Positions 1 to 12,292 of a stretch of 64,000 nt of DNA are shown in pieces. Position 1 is the stretch's first letter; each line of letters begins with the position of its first letter. This stretch comes from Saccharum officinarum (lineage: Eukaryota; Streptophyta; Magnoliopsida; Poales; Poaceae), in assembly GCA_020631735.1 (NCBI GenBank), contig CM036215.1, forward strand, positions 17,510,346 through 17,574,345. The letters run 5' to 3'. The notes under the pieces are model-generated. The model worked only from the letters and a program-made list of their open reading frames with translations, ran no database searches and had not been told where the DNA came from. Made by a program: the position numbers and the translations under genes.

Positions 1-588
1 GTGATTCTACCGATAAAAGTTTTGCACCCTAAGTTCCAATCCTAGTCTAGCATGGCAATTCTAGGAAAGTAAACAAGCAATGAAAGTAATGCACGAAAGT
101 AAATGCTTGAAAGTAAGGGTTAGGAACACGGCGATGTTTTCCCGAGGTATCGGAGAGTCGCCACTCCCCACTAGTCCTCGTTGGAGCACCCGCGCAAGGG
201 TGTAGCTCCCCCTTGATCCGCGCAAGGATCAAGTGCTCTCTACGGGTTGATTCTTTGACACTCCGTCGTGGTGAATCGCCCAAAACCGCTCACAAGATGA
301 GTTGGTCATCCACAAGCTCGCCGGATGATCACCAAACTCCCAATCACCACCAAACCGTCTAGGTGATGGCGATCACCAAGGGTAACAAGCTAGAACTCTC
401 ACTTGACCACAACAAGCCTAATGAGAAGATGGATGCACACTTGCTACTCCCTAGTCACTAATGAGGAATCTCAAACTTTGATTCTCAAATCACTATCCTC
501 ACTAGGGCTCTTGCACTCTCTTGCACTTGAAAGATGTTTCTCAGCTGAACAAATGAGCAAGAGACCTCTAAAAGAGGTGGAGGGGATG

Positions 589-596
589 TATTTATA
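589..596 (-). promoter_or_regulatory. TATA box of the LTR
   Basis: The minus strand reads TATAAATA, at the position equivalent to 21161-21168 in the second LTR and downstream, in the LTR's own direction, of the GACCGGACGCG array. It is probably the core promoter of the retroelement (inference). Confidence 0.6.
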
Positions 597-649
597 CACC
601 CCTCAGACAAATCCAACCGTTACCTGCCAAATCAGCAAAACACGTACTG

Positions 650-1040
650 ACCGGACGCGCTGGTCGTCGTGACCGGACGCGCCGATCGAGTGTAACGGTC
701 AAAAACCGAAAGTCAACGCTGAGTGACCGGACGCGCCGGTCAGGGGTGACCGGACGCATCCGATCGTGCAAGAACCTTACTGGACTTTGACCTGACGCCC
801 GACCGCGTCCGATTATAGATGACCGGACGCGTCAGATCAGTTAAGAACCTTACTGGAACGTGACCGGACCCGTCCGATCACTTCACAGTCGCGTCCGATT
901 AGACTTTTACCCTCTGAAACTCATGTCAGACTGATCATCACGTCCGGTCCTCGCAGGGACCGCGTCCGGTCAACCAGTTAACGATGCAGTGACTGTTAGT
1001 ACTGACCGGACGCGTCCGGTCGTGACAGAAACCGCGTTCG
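650..1040. repeat. GACCGGACGCG / CGCGTCCGGTC motif array in LTR
   Basis: There are roughly a dozen exact or one-mismatch copies of an 11-bp motif and its reverse complement at irregular spacing. Some are joined as a near-palindrome, GACCGGACGCGTCCGGTC. The array lies directly upstream of the LTR TATA box. The same array recurs in each SIRE-type LTR of this window. Confidence 0.85.
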
Positions 1041-1482
1041 GTCAAGGGTAAACTGCTCAAACGACTTAGAAACGCGACGCAACTTGAACCAAGTTGCTTC
1101 CAACTGAACTTTGAGCTTTACCAGAGCTACCTAGTGCTAAGTTTGATAAGTGTGCACCACACCTAAATAAAAGACTCACCTAAGTCAAGCTACTCGCTCA
1201 TGCCCCCCTTTATAGTACGATCAAAGGAAGAAACAAGGATCCTAACGACTATTTCGGATGTAACCCAACACCTTGACATCCGGAACTAACCGTCCTTAAT
1301 CTTGTCGTTGATCCTTTGAAAACCGAAACGATTTCCATCAAGGGACATGAAAACCATAGTGCCCAAAGCAGTTATCAACTCCATGACCTAACTTATCAAA
1401 GTTTCTGCAAAACACACGTTAGTCATGGTAATAATGCGTTGTCATCAATTGCCAAAACCAACACCGGACCTAGATGCTTTCA

Positions 1483-2692
1483 GCCCGTCCATCAGCTGGA
1501 CGTCAAGAATGTCTTTCTACACGGCCTTCTCACCGAGATAGTGTACTGCAGTCAGCCGGCGGGGTTCGTTGATTCCTCCCGTCCTGACATGGTCTGCCGG
1601 CTCAACAGGTCTCTCTACGACCTCAAGCAGGCACCCCGGCGTGGAACCATCGATTTGCTGCTTTCCTGCTGACACTGGGGTTTGTGGAGGCCAAGTCTGA
1701 TACATCTCTGTTTATCTATCACCATGGAGCCGACACTGCATACTTGCTGCTCTATGTTGATGACATAGTCCTCACAGCCTCCAGTGAACCACTTCTCCGC
1801 CGGATCATCACCGCTCTTCAGCAAGAGTTTGCTATGAAGGATCTGGATGTGCTCCACCATTTCCTCGGGGTCACTGTTGAGCCTCACCCTGCCGGGTCAC
1901 TTCTTCACCAGCGGCAGTATACTCGAGATATCCTAGAGCGGGCTGGAATGACTGACTGCAACCCCTGCTCCACTCCGGTTGATACTCAGGGCAAGCTGTC
2001 AGAGGCTGAGGGCCCCCAGTGTCAGATCCCACTGCATATCGGAGTCTTGCTGGTGCCCTCCAGTACCTCACATTCACCCGGCCGGACATCACATATGCAG
2101 TTCAGCAGATCTGTCTTCACATGCATGATCCTCGGGAGCCTCACCTCACGTCTCTCAAACGCCTCCTCCGCTACCTTCGGGGCACGATCGACTACGGCCT
2201 CCTTCACCGGTCCTCCTCCGCCGACCTTGTCGTCTACACTGACGCTGACTGGGCGGGGTGTCCGGACACTCGCCGCTCCACCTCCGGCTACGCTGTCTTC
2301 TTGGGTGGCAACCTGGTGTCCTGGTCGTCTAAGCGCCAGCCTGTGGTCTCCCGGTCCAGTGCCGAGGCGGAGTACCGCGCTGTCGCTAACGGCGTGGCTG
2401 AGGCCTCCTGGCTCCGGCAGCTTCTCGCTGAGCTGCACACTCCGCCCTCCCGGAGCACACTGATGTACTGCGACAATGTCAGTGTGGTCTACCTCTCCAC
2501 CAACCCCATCCAACACCAGCGGACGAAGCACGTGGAGATCGACCTACACTTTGTTCGTGATCGGGTGGCCATGGGCGAGGTGCGGATCCTTCATGTTCCG
2601 ACCACCTCCCAGTTCGCGGACATCTTCACCAAAGGCCTCCCGTCCTCGACCTTCACCGAATTTCGCTCCAGCCTCAACATCACCAGTGGCTA
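1483..2692 (+). pseudogene. Copia pol remnant: reverse transcriptase to RNase H, interrupted by an LTR insertion
   Basis: The reading begins mid-RT at VHQLDVKNVFLHG, exactly where the SIRE-type LTR ends, so the 5' half of pol was displaced by that insertion. Recognisable blocks in order are the SLYDLKQAPR block near 1610, the catalytic LLLYVDDIVL near 1745-1775, a YRSLAGALQYLT block near 2035, RNase H with YTDADWAGCP near 2235, the SSAEAEYRA block near 2360, TKHVEIDLHFVRD near 2525, and the terminal ADIFTKGLP. One-base indels near 1640 and near 2010 put the protein in three frames, so it is dead. It is closely related to the short-LTR Copia fragment at 40907-41612. The first bases 1483-1487 (gcccg) are probably one copy of the LTR's target duplication; the other lies outside the window. 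Confidence 0.9.
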
Positions 2693-2779
2693 GTTGCGTC
2701 TGTGGGGGACATGTGTGTTCTTTCTTCTTCTTGTTCAGCCTGGAACTCCGCTGCGCCGGTAGTTCAGACAGCGGGGGAG

Positions 2780-2903
2780 TGTTGGAATATGTGTGTATTA
2801 GACCCATGAGGCTAGGCCCATGAGGCCCATGTATGGTTACGTGTTACCTATATAGCTACCCTTCTAGGGTTAGCCCAAATCAATAGAATCACTTTCCCAA
2901 ACA
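2780..2903 (+). repeat. Short 3' LTR of the Copia remnant
   Basis: It begins TGTTGGAATATG straight after the purine tract AGCGGGGGAG (2770-2779) and ends in CCCAAACA. It contains a TATATAG segment, as expected for a very short (about 124 bp) Copia LTR. The sequence to its right reads as the 3' UTR of the kinase gene, whose stop codon is at 3343, so this element landed close to the gene's 3' end. The exact right boundary is inferred from the CA terminus only. Confidence 0.7.
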
Positions 2904-3342
2904 GTCAGCAAAATGGATGAACAACTTTACAGTGGCAACATTATAACTGCATCAAAACTTACAAAAAAAAGGCCTAAATTCAGGTGCTCCTCTTTACAAA
3001 ATAATGGGGAAAAAATCTATTAACCCAGGCTCTGCAATTCCCCCTCCCGATTTCTCTGCACTCTTCAATTTTAAAAGGTGATCCTACCTATGAACTTACT
3101 GATCTTTGCGATGTAATCCACTCAAAATCTGGTATATTATGATGCTTCCATCTTACTAATCTTCTATGGTATTGATCAATATAGCCTGACCATGTTACAT
3201 GTGACAACTCTTGCAGCAGCTCGATATGGCAGCTTTGCTGATGAGTGCTATTTTGGCATTCCTAGTGCTAAAACGGTCAGCCGCACCATTGAACCCTGGT
3301 TCATCTTCTCCTAGGACCTTCAGTTGCTCTATATTCTCCTAG

Positions 3343-6055
3343 CTATTTGCTTCCCTTACTGAGGCGCGCTTTGCGCACCGCTTCTTGGATGTGCCTCTCA
3401 TGCTCCTTGAGCATGTCTTCAATGTTCCCACCTGGTGGCATCAATGGCCCAGAGTAGTGGATCCTTTTGTACTTTCTTCCATGGTCCTGATCACAACAAT
3501 TCACATACATAAGATACAAATTGAAGTGAAATGAAAGAAATGCCTAGTGGTCTGCATTCCTAACAGTAGAGTACTAACGTCCACGCCCCCTCCCAAAACA
3601 AAAAAAAGGAAAAAAAACAGTAGAGTACTAACCTCCTGCTGGTCCTTCTGAGAAGAGACAGGCCTATCTGCTTGCTGGTTGTGATCAGTAATCTCAATAC
3701 CATTCCTCAAATCTGCAGCGTCATACTGCGGTATATTTGAATTTGATGATCCTTTCTTCCTCGCAACACGAACAGAGCTGTAAACACGACCGAGAACCGA
3801 ACGATGATCGGCGTAACCCCCTGTGTTATTCCATGTGGTTCCACATTCAGGAACCTGCATTGAAGTTGGCAATGCCCGCGGCTCTACCCGGAACCCTGGC
3901 ACACTGTCCTCCGTGTTGAACTTCTCACAGGTGCTCTTCGAAGTGTTATGTGTGGGTTGCTGCAAGGTGCCAACAGAGGTGGTTAATGCGCTCCTGATTG
4001 TGCAAGTCCATAGGAGATGTTGTGTTGATATGGTTAAGACGCCATTCTTTGGGTAACTGCTCTTTAATCTTGCTATAGTTTTAGGCAATGAACTCTAACA
4101 TTAGAAGTATAGAGCTTATAGAGCTACCAAAATTGTTCTCTAACCGGATTCTTTTTTCTGTCCTGATTTGTAACAAAGTCTACTAAAGCAATTTGGAAGG
4201 ACCATCTATCAGACTCACCTTAACTTCAGCAGCAATATCAATGGCACGACTGGCTACATGATTCTCATTTCCAGGTTTGATAGATTCAGCTCCTCGCCCG
4301 CCAAGTGCCACATTTCTTTGCCTGGATGAACAGAATTAGGAAGACCAAACATCAGCATGACAATGAACCCCAAATCAACAGATGGAAGGGGAAAATAAGG
4401 TCCACATCATGTACCTCCTCGCTTCTTCTTGCCTAAGTCTCACATCATACTCTTTGCTTGGTGGGAGTTTTGGAAGGCTTGAAGGGTCGCAAGCAAGTGG
4501 TTTGGTTCTGAAAAACTGAAAGAGGTTGAACCATGCTTGGCGTAAGTGCTACATATCCAAACACAAGTTCTGGGAAGCCTCTCAGTACACGAAAGGTTAA
4601 GTGCAAAACTTACATCACTTTGAAGAGCTGAGGCAGCTGTTCCACGAACTTCTGGTTCTAGTGAAAGCAATGAGTCTATGAGAAGTACAGCTGAAGGGGG
4701 TAAATCTTTGAAAGTCTCGGTAACACACCGCCTATATTGCTGCTGAGGCTTGAACATTGCTGTTTCTGGCACCTTTGATTTCTTGCAATAATTCTCACTT
4801 GGGGAGCCACATAGCTTAAAGATCTTGTGAATTTGCTCCACCTAGCATAATTGGGCTCATTATATTAGAGGTCAACCAATAAAGACAAACAGAAGCTGCA
4901 AAAAGAACCTACAGTTTATTACTATTGATGTCTGAAAGCAAAATACTAGCTAATAGTCTATACCTCAGTTCTTCCTGGCATGATTGGTTTGCCAGCAAAC
5001 AATTCTGCCACAATGCATCCTGTGCTCCACATATCCACCGCAGCACCATACTCTGTGGCACCCAGCAAAAGCTCCGGTGGTCTGTACCATAATGTCACAA
5101 CACGGCTTGTCAGTGGTTGCGGATTGTTGGGATCATATGATATTGCCAAGCCAAAGTCTCCAATCTTGAGTGTTCCATTGCTGTCAATTAATAGGTTTGA
5201 GCCTTTGATATCCCTATGTAGAATCCCGTTTTTGTGGCAATGATCGAGGCCATGAAGCAGCTGCTGAACGAAGCATTTTATCTGATATTTGTGTTATAGT
5301 TTTAGTTCATGTAACTTTTCCAAGTGATCGATCGATGGAAGAGTAGTATGAAAACCACCTGCGGCTCAGTGAGCTTGAGGCCTGGAGTTGCAACAAGACC
5401 GGCAAGGTCATGTTCCATGTACTCGAAGACAAGGTAGAGGTTCTGCGACACACGAGATGTTACAATCCCTTCAAGCTTTATGACATTCGGATGATCCAGT
5501 CTTCGAAGAATGTGGATTTCTCTAGCCATAAAGCGCACGCTTTCAGGATCCATGTTGACAAACCGCACCTTTTTTAGTGCAACAATCTTCCCAGATTCGA
5601 GATCCCGGGCTTTATACACAATACTGTAAGTTCCTTGCCCAATCTGCGACATAAAAGAATCTATGCAATTATTCAAGTAATTTGCATGCAGTGAGAAAGT
5701 TATTCACTCAGTAATTTACCTTGGCCAATTTCTCAAATGAATCTGCTCGCCGAGGCAACCAGCCTTCTACTGCTTTAGGCGCCACATTTATGAGCCAAGA
5801 TGGCCAACCAGCAACTACATGCTCACCAGAGAGCCCCTTCAACTCTGCATTGTTACCACTGCTGATCCTAGCATCTAAAGCTACTACTACTTTTTCTCCA
5901 CCAGACAATTTTTCTTTGGTCTTTGCATTAAGCACTGCTGTACCGCCATTGTTCGAAACTGCATCAGCAGCAGAGTCACTTTTCCTTGATGGTGTTCTGC
6001 GTCCAGAAGTGGCATTGGCATCATCTTTGGCGCCTTTGGAGCAAAGGCAGCCCAT
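3343..6055 (-). CDS. CDK-like Ser/Thr protein kinase (plant At1g18670/At1g54610-type), 8 exons
   Basis: Exons on the minus strand are 6055-5720, 5643-5359, 5281-4964, 4841-4614, 4515-4415, 4321-4219, 4061-3633 and 3486-3343. All introns are GT-AG and the join is one 647-residue frame. The start is the ATG of MGCLCSKG at 6055: Gly2 is a candidate N-myristoylation site with neighbouring cysteines, implying membrane association (inference). The kinase domain spans about residues 108-390: glycine loop IGQGTYSIVYKA (113-124), Lys136 in VALKK, catalytic HRDIK (Asp231), DFG (249-251), LWYRPPELLLG and EQIHKIFKLCGSPSE, all typical of the CDK-like group. The last exon carries the conserved tail HYSGPLMPPGGNIEDMLKEH. 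The 3633-4061 exon is the least certain, because its acceptor was chosen to keep frame. An in-frame upstream ATG at 6151 lies before a good CAG acceptor near 6130, suggesting a 5'-UTR intron. Confidence 0.9.
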
Positions 6056-8157
6056 AAGATGCAATGCCTTCTTCTTGAACGAGTTAATTGCACTGAGACC
6101 AATTTTTGCAGTTTTTCTTGCTAATCTCTGCAGTTGACAACAAATGACCATTGCCTCAACTTCCCAAGCTTGCTACAACCCTGATTGTATTTGTAACCAT
6201 ACAATTACCGAAAGAACATCAAATGAGTTATTTATTTTATGCCTTTCCTATGATCTTGAGAAACAAGCTACAAGTTTCTTCGACATTTTTGGGCAGAAAG
6301 AACACAGGCCTATTCTCTAGGGAAAAAAATTAGGTGAACTGGCACAGATTGTATAGATATTGGAGAGAAACTGAAATGCGCGAAAATCATGTCAAATTGA
6401 ACCATATTGTAACAGTTTGAAGGCCAGCAAAAACGTTTGGAATTATATGAATCAGACTAATATATCAAAACCATGTAACACGCAAATTATTTGCAATTCA
6501 AATAATTTAATATGAATCACTAGATGTGATAAAAACTTCACCTTGGGGAGGAGCAGAACTCTGACCATATGGACAGTAAGTTGATTGTGGGCAATGATTA
6601 GCTCTTTGAAAATGTGATCAGGAGCAGGAAAAACCAGCCAAATATGATGAAAATTGTAGCTTGGTGTGAAGGCATCCCAACAACAAGAACCAAGAACCAG
6701 GTATCAATCTGTTTTTTCTTTTCAGTAAACCATTGTGACACCAACTCCCCATTTCAGTCCTTGGACAGAGAAGAGTGAGTGCAAGAAACAATAAAAAACA
6801 ACAAAGTTGGATTGCAAACAACAGATAGGGATTTCACAGCAAGGGAGTTTCATAGAGAAATTTCTTTATTTTTTCTGTCTCTAAGGCAATACTCGAAAAA
6901 AATTAAAAAAAATCTCAAAAGTCCAAACCATTAGAAATTACTAACGACCAGGTGTTCAGAAAGGAATGGATGGAAGATATTGTGAGAGCTAAAATTAGCT
7001 AATGGTTATGCTTCTTATCTAAAAATAGTTACCAGTCATGTTTCTTCTCTTTCATACCTCTTTTGTGTATAGGATAGGAGCAAAGGGGTTGGTTGTTTGA
7101 TTACCATGTCATGGAAAAGATAAAAAACAATAGATGGACAGGAATTACTACCTATACATTATTTATGTCAAGCTAAGTATCGTCTTAGATGCTTGTGAGA
7201 ATTGGTGCATTGTTACACCCACGTATTAGCATTCATTTTTCTGCTGAAGATTCCCTTATCCCTGTGAAAGCAAAACATAATATCATTAGTAATTTGTGCA
7301 ACATTCTGGAAGCATATGAAAGGTGTTCAGGACAGCAACTACGCAATATAAATTTATGAATATTCAAGTGAAAGAAGATTCTAAACTTTCTGAGGGCATC
7401 AGGTGAATCAAAGAATGAGAGAAATCTCGTCCTGCTTGTGTATACAGTAGAATTTAAGTCCGAAGTCTTGAGTACAGCAAACCAAGTATTTGAGATGGAA
7501 AGGATTCCTATAACCATTGAGCCCCACTCAAACTGATGTATGCCAAGCTAGTAACAAAGTCCGGCACATGAATCCTGCCACAGAAAAGGATCGTGTGACA
7601 CTGACCTAGCTCCAAAAGATGCAAGAGAGATACAGAATTACAGTGAGGAACCAGGGAGGGAGAGAGAGCAATGTCTAGAACCTATAACAGTAAAGCTCTG
7701 TGACTCATTAGTGTCCTTCGGCAGCGCCATGGACCATCAAATTTTGTCTATGTCCTAACCTCCAACAATTTGGCAGTGGGTAATGGGGTAAATAGTTCCA
7801 TCTAAAAAACTATTGTAGCAAAAGAAGGTTCTGTAAATTGTAATGTGACTATATCAAATTAGACATTTGCAGGGCAACTTTGTTGCTTTTAGCATATTAT
7901 AAAAAAGGACTCCTGAAAACAGTGTATAATCGAACAATTGATAATGCTAACAGTATTATTTCTCCTTCAAAATTTGCTACTGCACTGATGTCAAATTAGT
8001 AAATTACACACTCAACAAGTGATGGCACTGTCAGTTGGTCAGAAAGAATGTTGCTTTGCAACAGGTTTACAACCACAAAAAAGGACTATCAGTATCTCTT
8101 TGAAAAATCATACAGCATATATCAGTACAATGTAGAAAGAAAAGAATCTGTACAAAA
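6056..8157. other. Intergenic: upstream of kinase, downstream of PPR gene
   Basis: This is AT-rich non-coding sequence. 6056-6130 is probably kinase 5' UTR, followed on the minus strand by a possible UTR intron. No open frame resembles a known protein, and I see no transposon termini. Confidence 0.5.
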
Positions 8158-10251
8158 TCAATCATGTTCAGAGTTCAAAACTGGAGTTGGTAAATTAAAC
8201 AGAGTAGATTTCAGGTCAGCAAAGCGCTGTGCTTCAGAATTCCTGCCAGCACCAGCAAGGAGGCGGATGATGCAGTCAAAATTCTCTTGGGATGTCTCTA
8301 GGTTGTATTCTTGCACCATGGAGTTAAAAATTCCAAGGGCTTCATCGTGCAACCCTGCGGCATCGCAGATTTTCAGAACCACATTGAATGTGGCCTTGGT
8401 AGGAACAAATTTGTTTGACAGCATCCAAGTAAAGAGTTGCAGCGCCTCCTTATGGCGTTGGTTGACTGCATAAGCTTCTATTATCGCAGTGCAAGTCATG
8501 GATCCCTTGGACTCTGTTCGATTAAAAACCCTCTGTGATGCTTTGAGGTGTCCACACCTACCATACATGTTTACAACTTCTGCAGCAACTAAAGGTAGTT
8601 GTTCCATCCGCAACTTTAGCACCTGACCGTGCACTTCCTTGCCAAGTCGTAATGCTCCAATATCACAGCAGGCACTCAACATCCTGGTGATGGCGACGGC
8701 ATCAGGCCTGCGGTTTGTCAGCAGCATAGATCTGAACAAATTAACAGCAGTTAATGGGTCTCCATTCTTGAGGTAGGCATCAACCAGTGCAGTCCAAGCT
8801 TGCACAGTCTTCTTGTCCATATCATGGAATACTCGGTGAGAGTATTCCAAGTGATCACATGTGCCGTACATGGTTATCAGCGATGTGCATAAGGAGACAT
8901 TGGGCAAGAACCACCTCCTTAAAGCATATGCATGGAGCTGCTTCCCCTCCCTCAGCGCCTTCAACTTTGTGCAGACTGGGAGAACAGTCCCTACAGCAAT
9001 GAGATCTGGTCTGATTCCTTCTTGCTGCATCCAAGCTATGCACCTCAGTGCCTGGTCTGGTCTACCATTGGATGCATACCCAGACATCAAAGCTGTCCAC
9101 GACACAGCATTCCTCTTCTTGCTGCTATAGAACACTCGCCTACCTGAGATCATATCCCCGCATTTGCAGTACATGTCAACCAAGCCCGCCTGGACCTTTG
9201 CAACATCTTTACGATCTCCGAATTTCTTCAACACAAATCCATGAACCTCTCTACCCAAGTTGCGCGCCCGCAACTCTCCAATGACTGGCACAATTGACGT
9301 GAGCACCACACAATTCACCTTGACCCCATCCTCCACCATCCACCGGAAATGCTCCAGGGCCTCCCTCTTCATCCCCTTGTGTGCGAACCCAGCAATGGCT
9401 GCCCCCCACGCGACCACGTCCCTCTCAGGCATTTCCTCAAACACCCTCACAGCGAGCTTCACCTTCCCGCACTTGAAGTAGACGTCCATGAGCCCAGTCA
9501 TGAGCATCCCGGGCGCGCCCGCGAAAGCGTTCTTGACAAGCGTCGCGTGCGTGGCGGTGGCCATGGTCATCGACGGCCTGGCGCTCCCGGAGATGGACTT
9601 GAGCACGCAGCCGTACGTGTACTCGTTGGCGTTGGCCCCCGCGGCGCGCATCTCCGCGAACGCGTCGGCGACGGGGCCCGCCGCCTCGCCGCGTCCCCGG
9701 CGGACGTGCCCGTGCAGGAGCGCGTTCCACGAGTAGGCAGTCGCCCCCGCCCCGTGCTGCTGCATCCCGTCGAGCACCCCGCGCGCGTCGTCAGTGGCGC
9801 CGAGCGCGAGGTAGAGCCCGACGAGCCTGGCGAGGAGGAACTCGTTGGTGTCGAGCCCATGGACACGGAGGTGCGCGTGGATCTGGCGCGCGTGCGGGAG
9901 GGAGCGGCACGCCGAGAGGAGCGCGGCGAAGGCGGAGGCGGTGGCCGGGACGCCACGGTGGGAGAGGTGGTCGAGGAGGGAAAGCGCGGACGGGAGACGC
10001 CCCGCGCGCGCGAGGCGGCGGAGCTCGGCGGACAGCGCGGGGGCGTTCTTGGAGTCCGGACGGAGCTCCGCCTGGGAGGTGCGGGGGGTGGAGGCGGCGC
10101 CGACGAGCTGCGGGCGGGGTGGACGCCGCGTGGGGAGCGGATGGGTGAGTGGCTTGGGAGGGGAGACGGGCTTGACAGGGAGAAAATGGGGGTGGCTAAT
10201 GGCTGCGAGGGAGGAGGAGGCGGCGGCGGCTGAAGACGCCATGGATGGCAT
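8158..10251 (-). CDS. Pentatricopeptide repeat protein, PLS type, probably plastid-targeted (At1g71460-like)
   Basis: A single intronless frame of 697 residues ends in TGA at 8158. PPR proteins bind organelle RNA base by base and act in RNA editing, splicing or stability. The first 60 residues are rich in Ser, Ala, Pro and Arg with almost no acids, as in a plastid transit peptide. From about residue 90 to the end the protein is a run of 31-36-residue helical repeats, with P, L and S variants such as TGLMDVYFKCGK, VVAWGAAIAGFAHKG, AVSWTALMSGYASNG and QAWTALVDAYLKNGD. There is no C-terminal E or DYW domain. Length and overall repeat layout recall Arabidopsis At1g71460 (689 residues from memory). 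The start could be 10251 or, with better context (ATGGCG), 10242; an ATG at 10344 is in frame but less likely. GC is high in the 5' third, as in grass genes. Confidence 0.9.
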   Translation of the reverse strand: MPSMASSAAAASSSLAAISHPHFLPVKPVSPPKPLTHPLPTRRPPRPQLVGAASTPRTSQAELRPDSKNAPALSAELRRLARAGRLPSALSLLDHLSHRGVPATASAFAALLSACRSLPHARQIHAHLRVHGLDTNEFLLARLVGLYLALGATDDARGVLDGMQQHGAGATAYSWNALLHGHVRRGRGEAAGPVADAFAEMRAAGANANEYTYGCVLKSISGSARPSMTMATATHATLVKNAFAGAPGMLMTGLMDVYFKCGKVKLAVRVFEEMPERDVVAWGAAIAGFAHKGMKREALEHFRWMVEDGVKVNCVVLTSIVPVIGELRARNLGREVHGFVLKKFGDRKDVAKVQAGLVDMYCKCGDMISGRRVFYSSKKRNAVSWTALMSGYASNGRPDQALRCIAWMQQEGIRPDLIAVGTVLPVCTKLKALREGKQLHAYALRRWFLPNVSLCTSLITMYGTCDHLEYSHRVFHDMDKKTVQAWTALVDAYLKNGDPLTAVNLFRSMLLTNRRPDAVAITRMLSACCDIGALRLGKEVHGQVLKLRMEQLPLVAAEVVNMYGRCGHLKASQRVFNRTESKGSMTCTAIIEAYAVNQRHKEALQLFTWMLSNKFVPTKATFNVVLKICDAAGLHDEALGIFNSMVQEYNLETSQENFDCIIRLLAGAGRNSEAQRFADLKSTLFNLPTPVLNSEHD

Positions 10252-12292
10252 CGCCGGACGCCGGGCGGGGAGGTTTCGGCGTCGCGGTTTATGGATGGAA
10301 GGAGGTTGGTTTGGATAGCCAAGCGGATCAGATATTAACGGCAATAAGAAAAAAAAATCAACAGATGTGTTTTTTCATTCAGAAACGAGAAAAGACTGCT
10401 CAAATCAGAGAAAATGAAAGTGTTTAGCTGTTACATTCATTCAAACAAGAACACACATATTATATATTGATCTAATTACGTATATATATAAAAATAAGCA
10501 TGATAAAAAAACCATGTCATACACATGTAAAGAGAGAAAAGTATCTTCTCTAGCTCTACCCGTAACTTTGTCTTCAATTGGTGCTGGTCCTGAAGGGGAT
10601 GTCATCAAGAAGAAATGTTCTATGACCACAAATCTCGAGTTTCTCTTTGATTAGGAAGCACGATGATATCATTTGTGCGTGTAGCGGTAGAAATGTTGGG
10701 TCTTCATTCAAACACACCTTCTTCCAAAGGCTAGCTAACCATGAATCGTTGGCCATGTCAATTTCATTCCAATTGATGTTGTCGGTTTCCCTACTCAAAT
10801 TAGTAGTAGCAACAGCTTTTGAATCTAAGATACCATGCACAACATTTAGATGATGGCTTGCGGTGATTTCTTCTTGCTAATGAGATCAATACCATCACTT
10901 GCATAGATGTATGGCATTTCCAACCTATGTAAGCTCAGTACTACCAATAGTAATAGCAAAATAGGAAGACTACTATTAGCAATGTTCCAAACGGGGATGG
11001 TAATTACAAAGCAATTGGAGAAAATACAGGGGTAATGGAATGCTATGCCTCCATCCTGAGAACCGATAGCACCCACCAACATAATATGTACCGGTATTAG
11101 TTGCACTCATGTTGTAGTTGTTTAAGATATTTGGTATTACTCATGGAGCCACAACAGGTACTTGTGGAGGGGTCGTCACATCTAAGGCAACAATGTTTCC
11201 ACTCATATTGTTCCTAAACAACCCTAGACTAATGTGCATGTATGTCATAAGTGGTATTATTCTACTCACAATGGGTCAGGGTATGGTTATGATTGGTTTC
11301 AATGGCTACGATCATGGTGGTATATATATCAAGGATAAAGGCATTTAACAAACACATGTTGGTGGTAAAGGAGTAGGAGACAAACAAAGGGACAAATATT
11401 AGGGAAATTGAGGATTAAATTGTTGCATATGGTATTTCTCACAAATAGGTTGATAGGATTTCATGGCTAATCTGTCACCTACTATGGTACTTCTTAGAAG
11501 GCCTCAAGTGAGGAGAGTTCTACTCCTCTTGATCTGTGCATATAACATCATTTAGAAAATCATATGACTCAATGGAGACTCAGTAATACTAGAGTCTATC
11601 ATATATCAATAGATTTATGGTAGTTCACACAAAAGCATCTCAAAGAGTTCCCTAAATCCCTTCTTAATCCTTAGTTTCTAGTAAGATGAGAAAAAAATCC
11701 CTCTCCAACAACTCCTAATCCATCTTCCTAATCTTTTAGAACTTGGGAAAATTGGAAGTACTCATTGTTTTCCAAGTTATATTTCACATAATCTTTGTGT
11801 AAAGTCAAACTTCTTTATCTCGGACTAATTTTATAGAAAAATGAATCAACATATACAACATCAAATTAGTCTTATAAAATTCTCCATGAGATATGTTCTG
11901 AATTTTGATAATACATTTATTTGAACTTATTGATGTTGATATTTTTTATAAATCTGGCCAAATTTAGAAAGGAAATTGACTTAGAATAAAACTAAAATTA
12001 AGCTTTGTTATTTTTTTTTCAAGAAACTAGGAAACATTGAAACATACATTTGCATTGCAATGGTAGGTACATTTTGTTCCGCGGTGCGCGGTGCTCGTGG
12101 CATGATAATAAGCTAGCTATTTTTGTGGAATTTAATTGGGTTTGTCCCAACCTCAAATAAAATAAATTATAAGTTTATAATAAATATTAGTACAATAAAG
12201 GATTAATCTCGAATGCAAAATTGACTCATCTAAATAGGTGACTATTGTATGCATCCTTTGTGAGTTCAAGAAAGCTAAAATGCTGAGTCATC
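10252..12292. other. Intergenic; unrecognised short open frames on both strands
   Basis: Minus-strand open stretches at 10574-10840 and 10846-11106 and a plus-strand one at 11118-11348 are adjacent and could be pieces of a decayed gene. I recognise no domain in them, so I do not annotate a protein. The rest, especially 11350-12290, is AT-rich with no visible structure. Confidence 0.4.

Larger units (their letters stand above)
1..1482 (-). repeat. SIRE-type Copia LTR, left end outside window
   Basis: This stretch aligns along its whole length with the LTR at 20460-22176, starting at the part equivalent to about 20577. On the minus strand it begins TGAAAGCATCTAGG at 1482, the same terminus as the other copy. 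The sequence immediately to the right is the interior of another Copia reverse transcriptase, so it is either the 5' LTR of an element running leftward out of the window or a solo LTR. A motif array and a TATA box are annotated separately. The left terminus is not visible, so LTR length is unknown here. Confidence 0.85.

Noticed and set aside
650..1040. CRISPR-like array
   Set aside because: Units occur in both orientations with irregular spacing and no unique spacers; it is inside an LTR of a plant genome.
9349..10233. 294-codon open frame on the plus strand
   Set aside because: Antisense to the GC-rich start of the PPR gene; Glu/Arg/Gly low-complexity, a shadow of codon bias.
10574..11348. 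Possible decayed gene in three short frames
   Set aside because: No domain recognised and no consistent strand or splice sites; left as unclassified intergenic.
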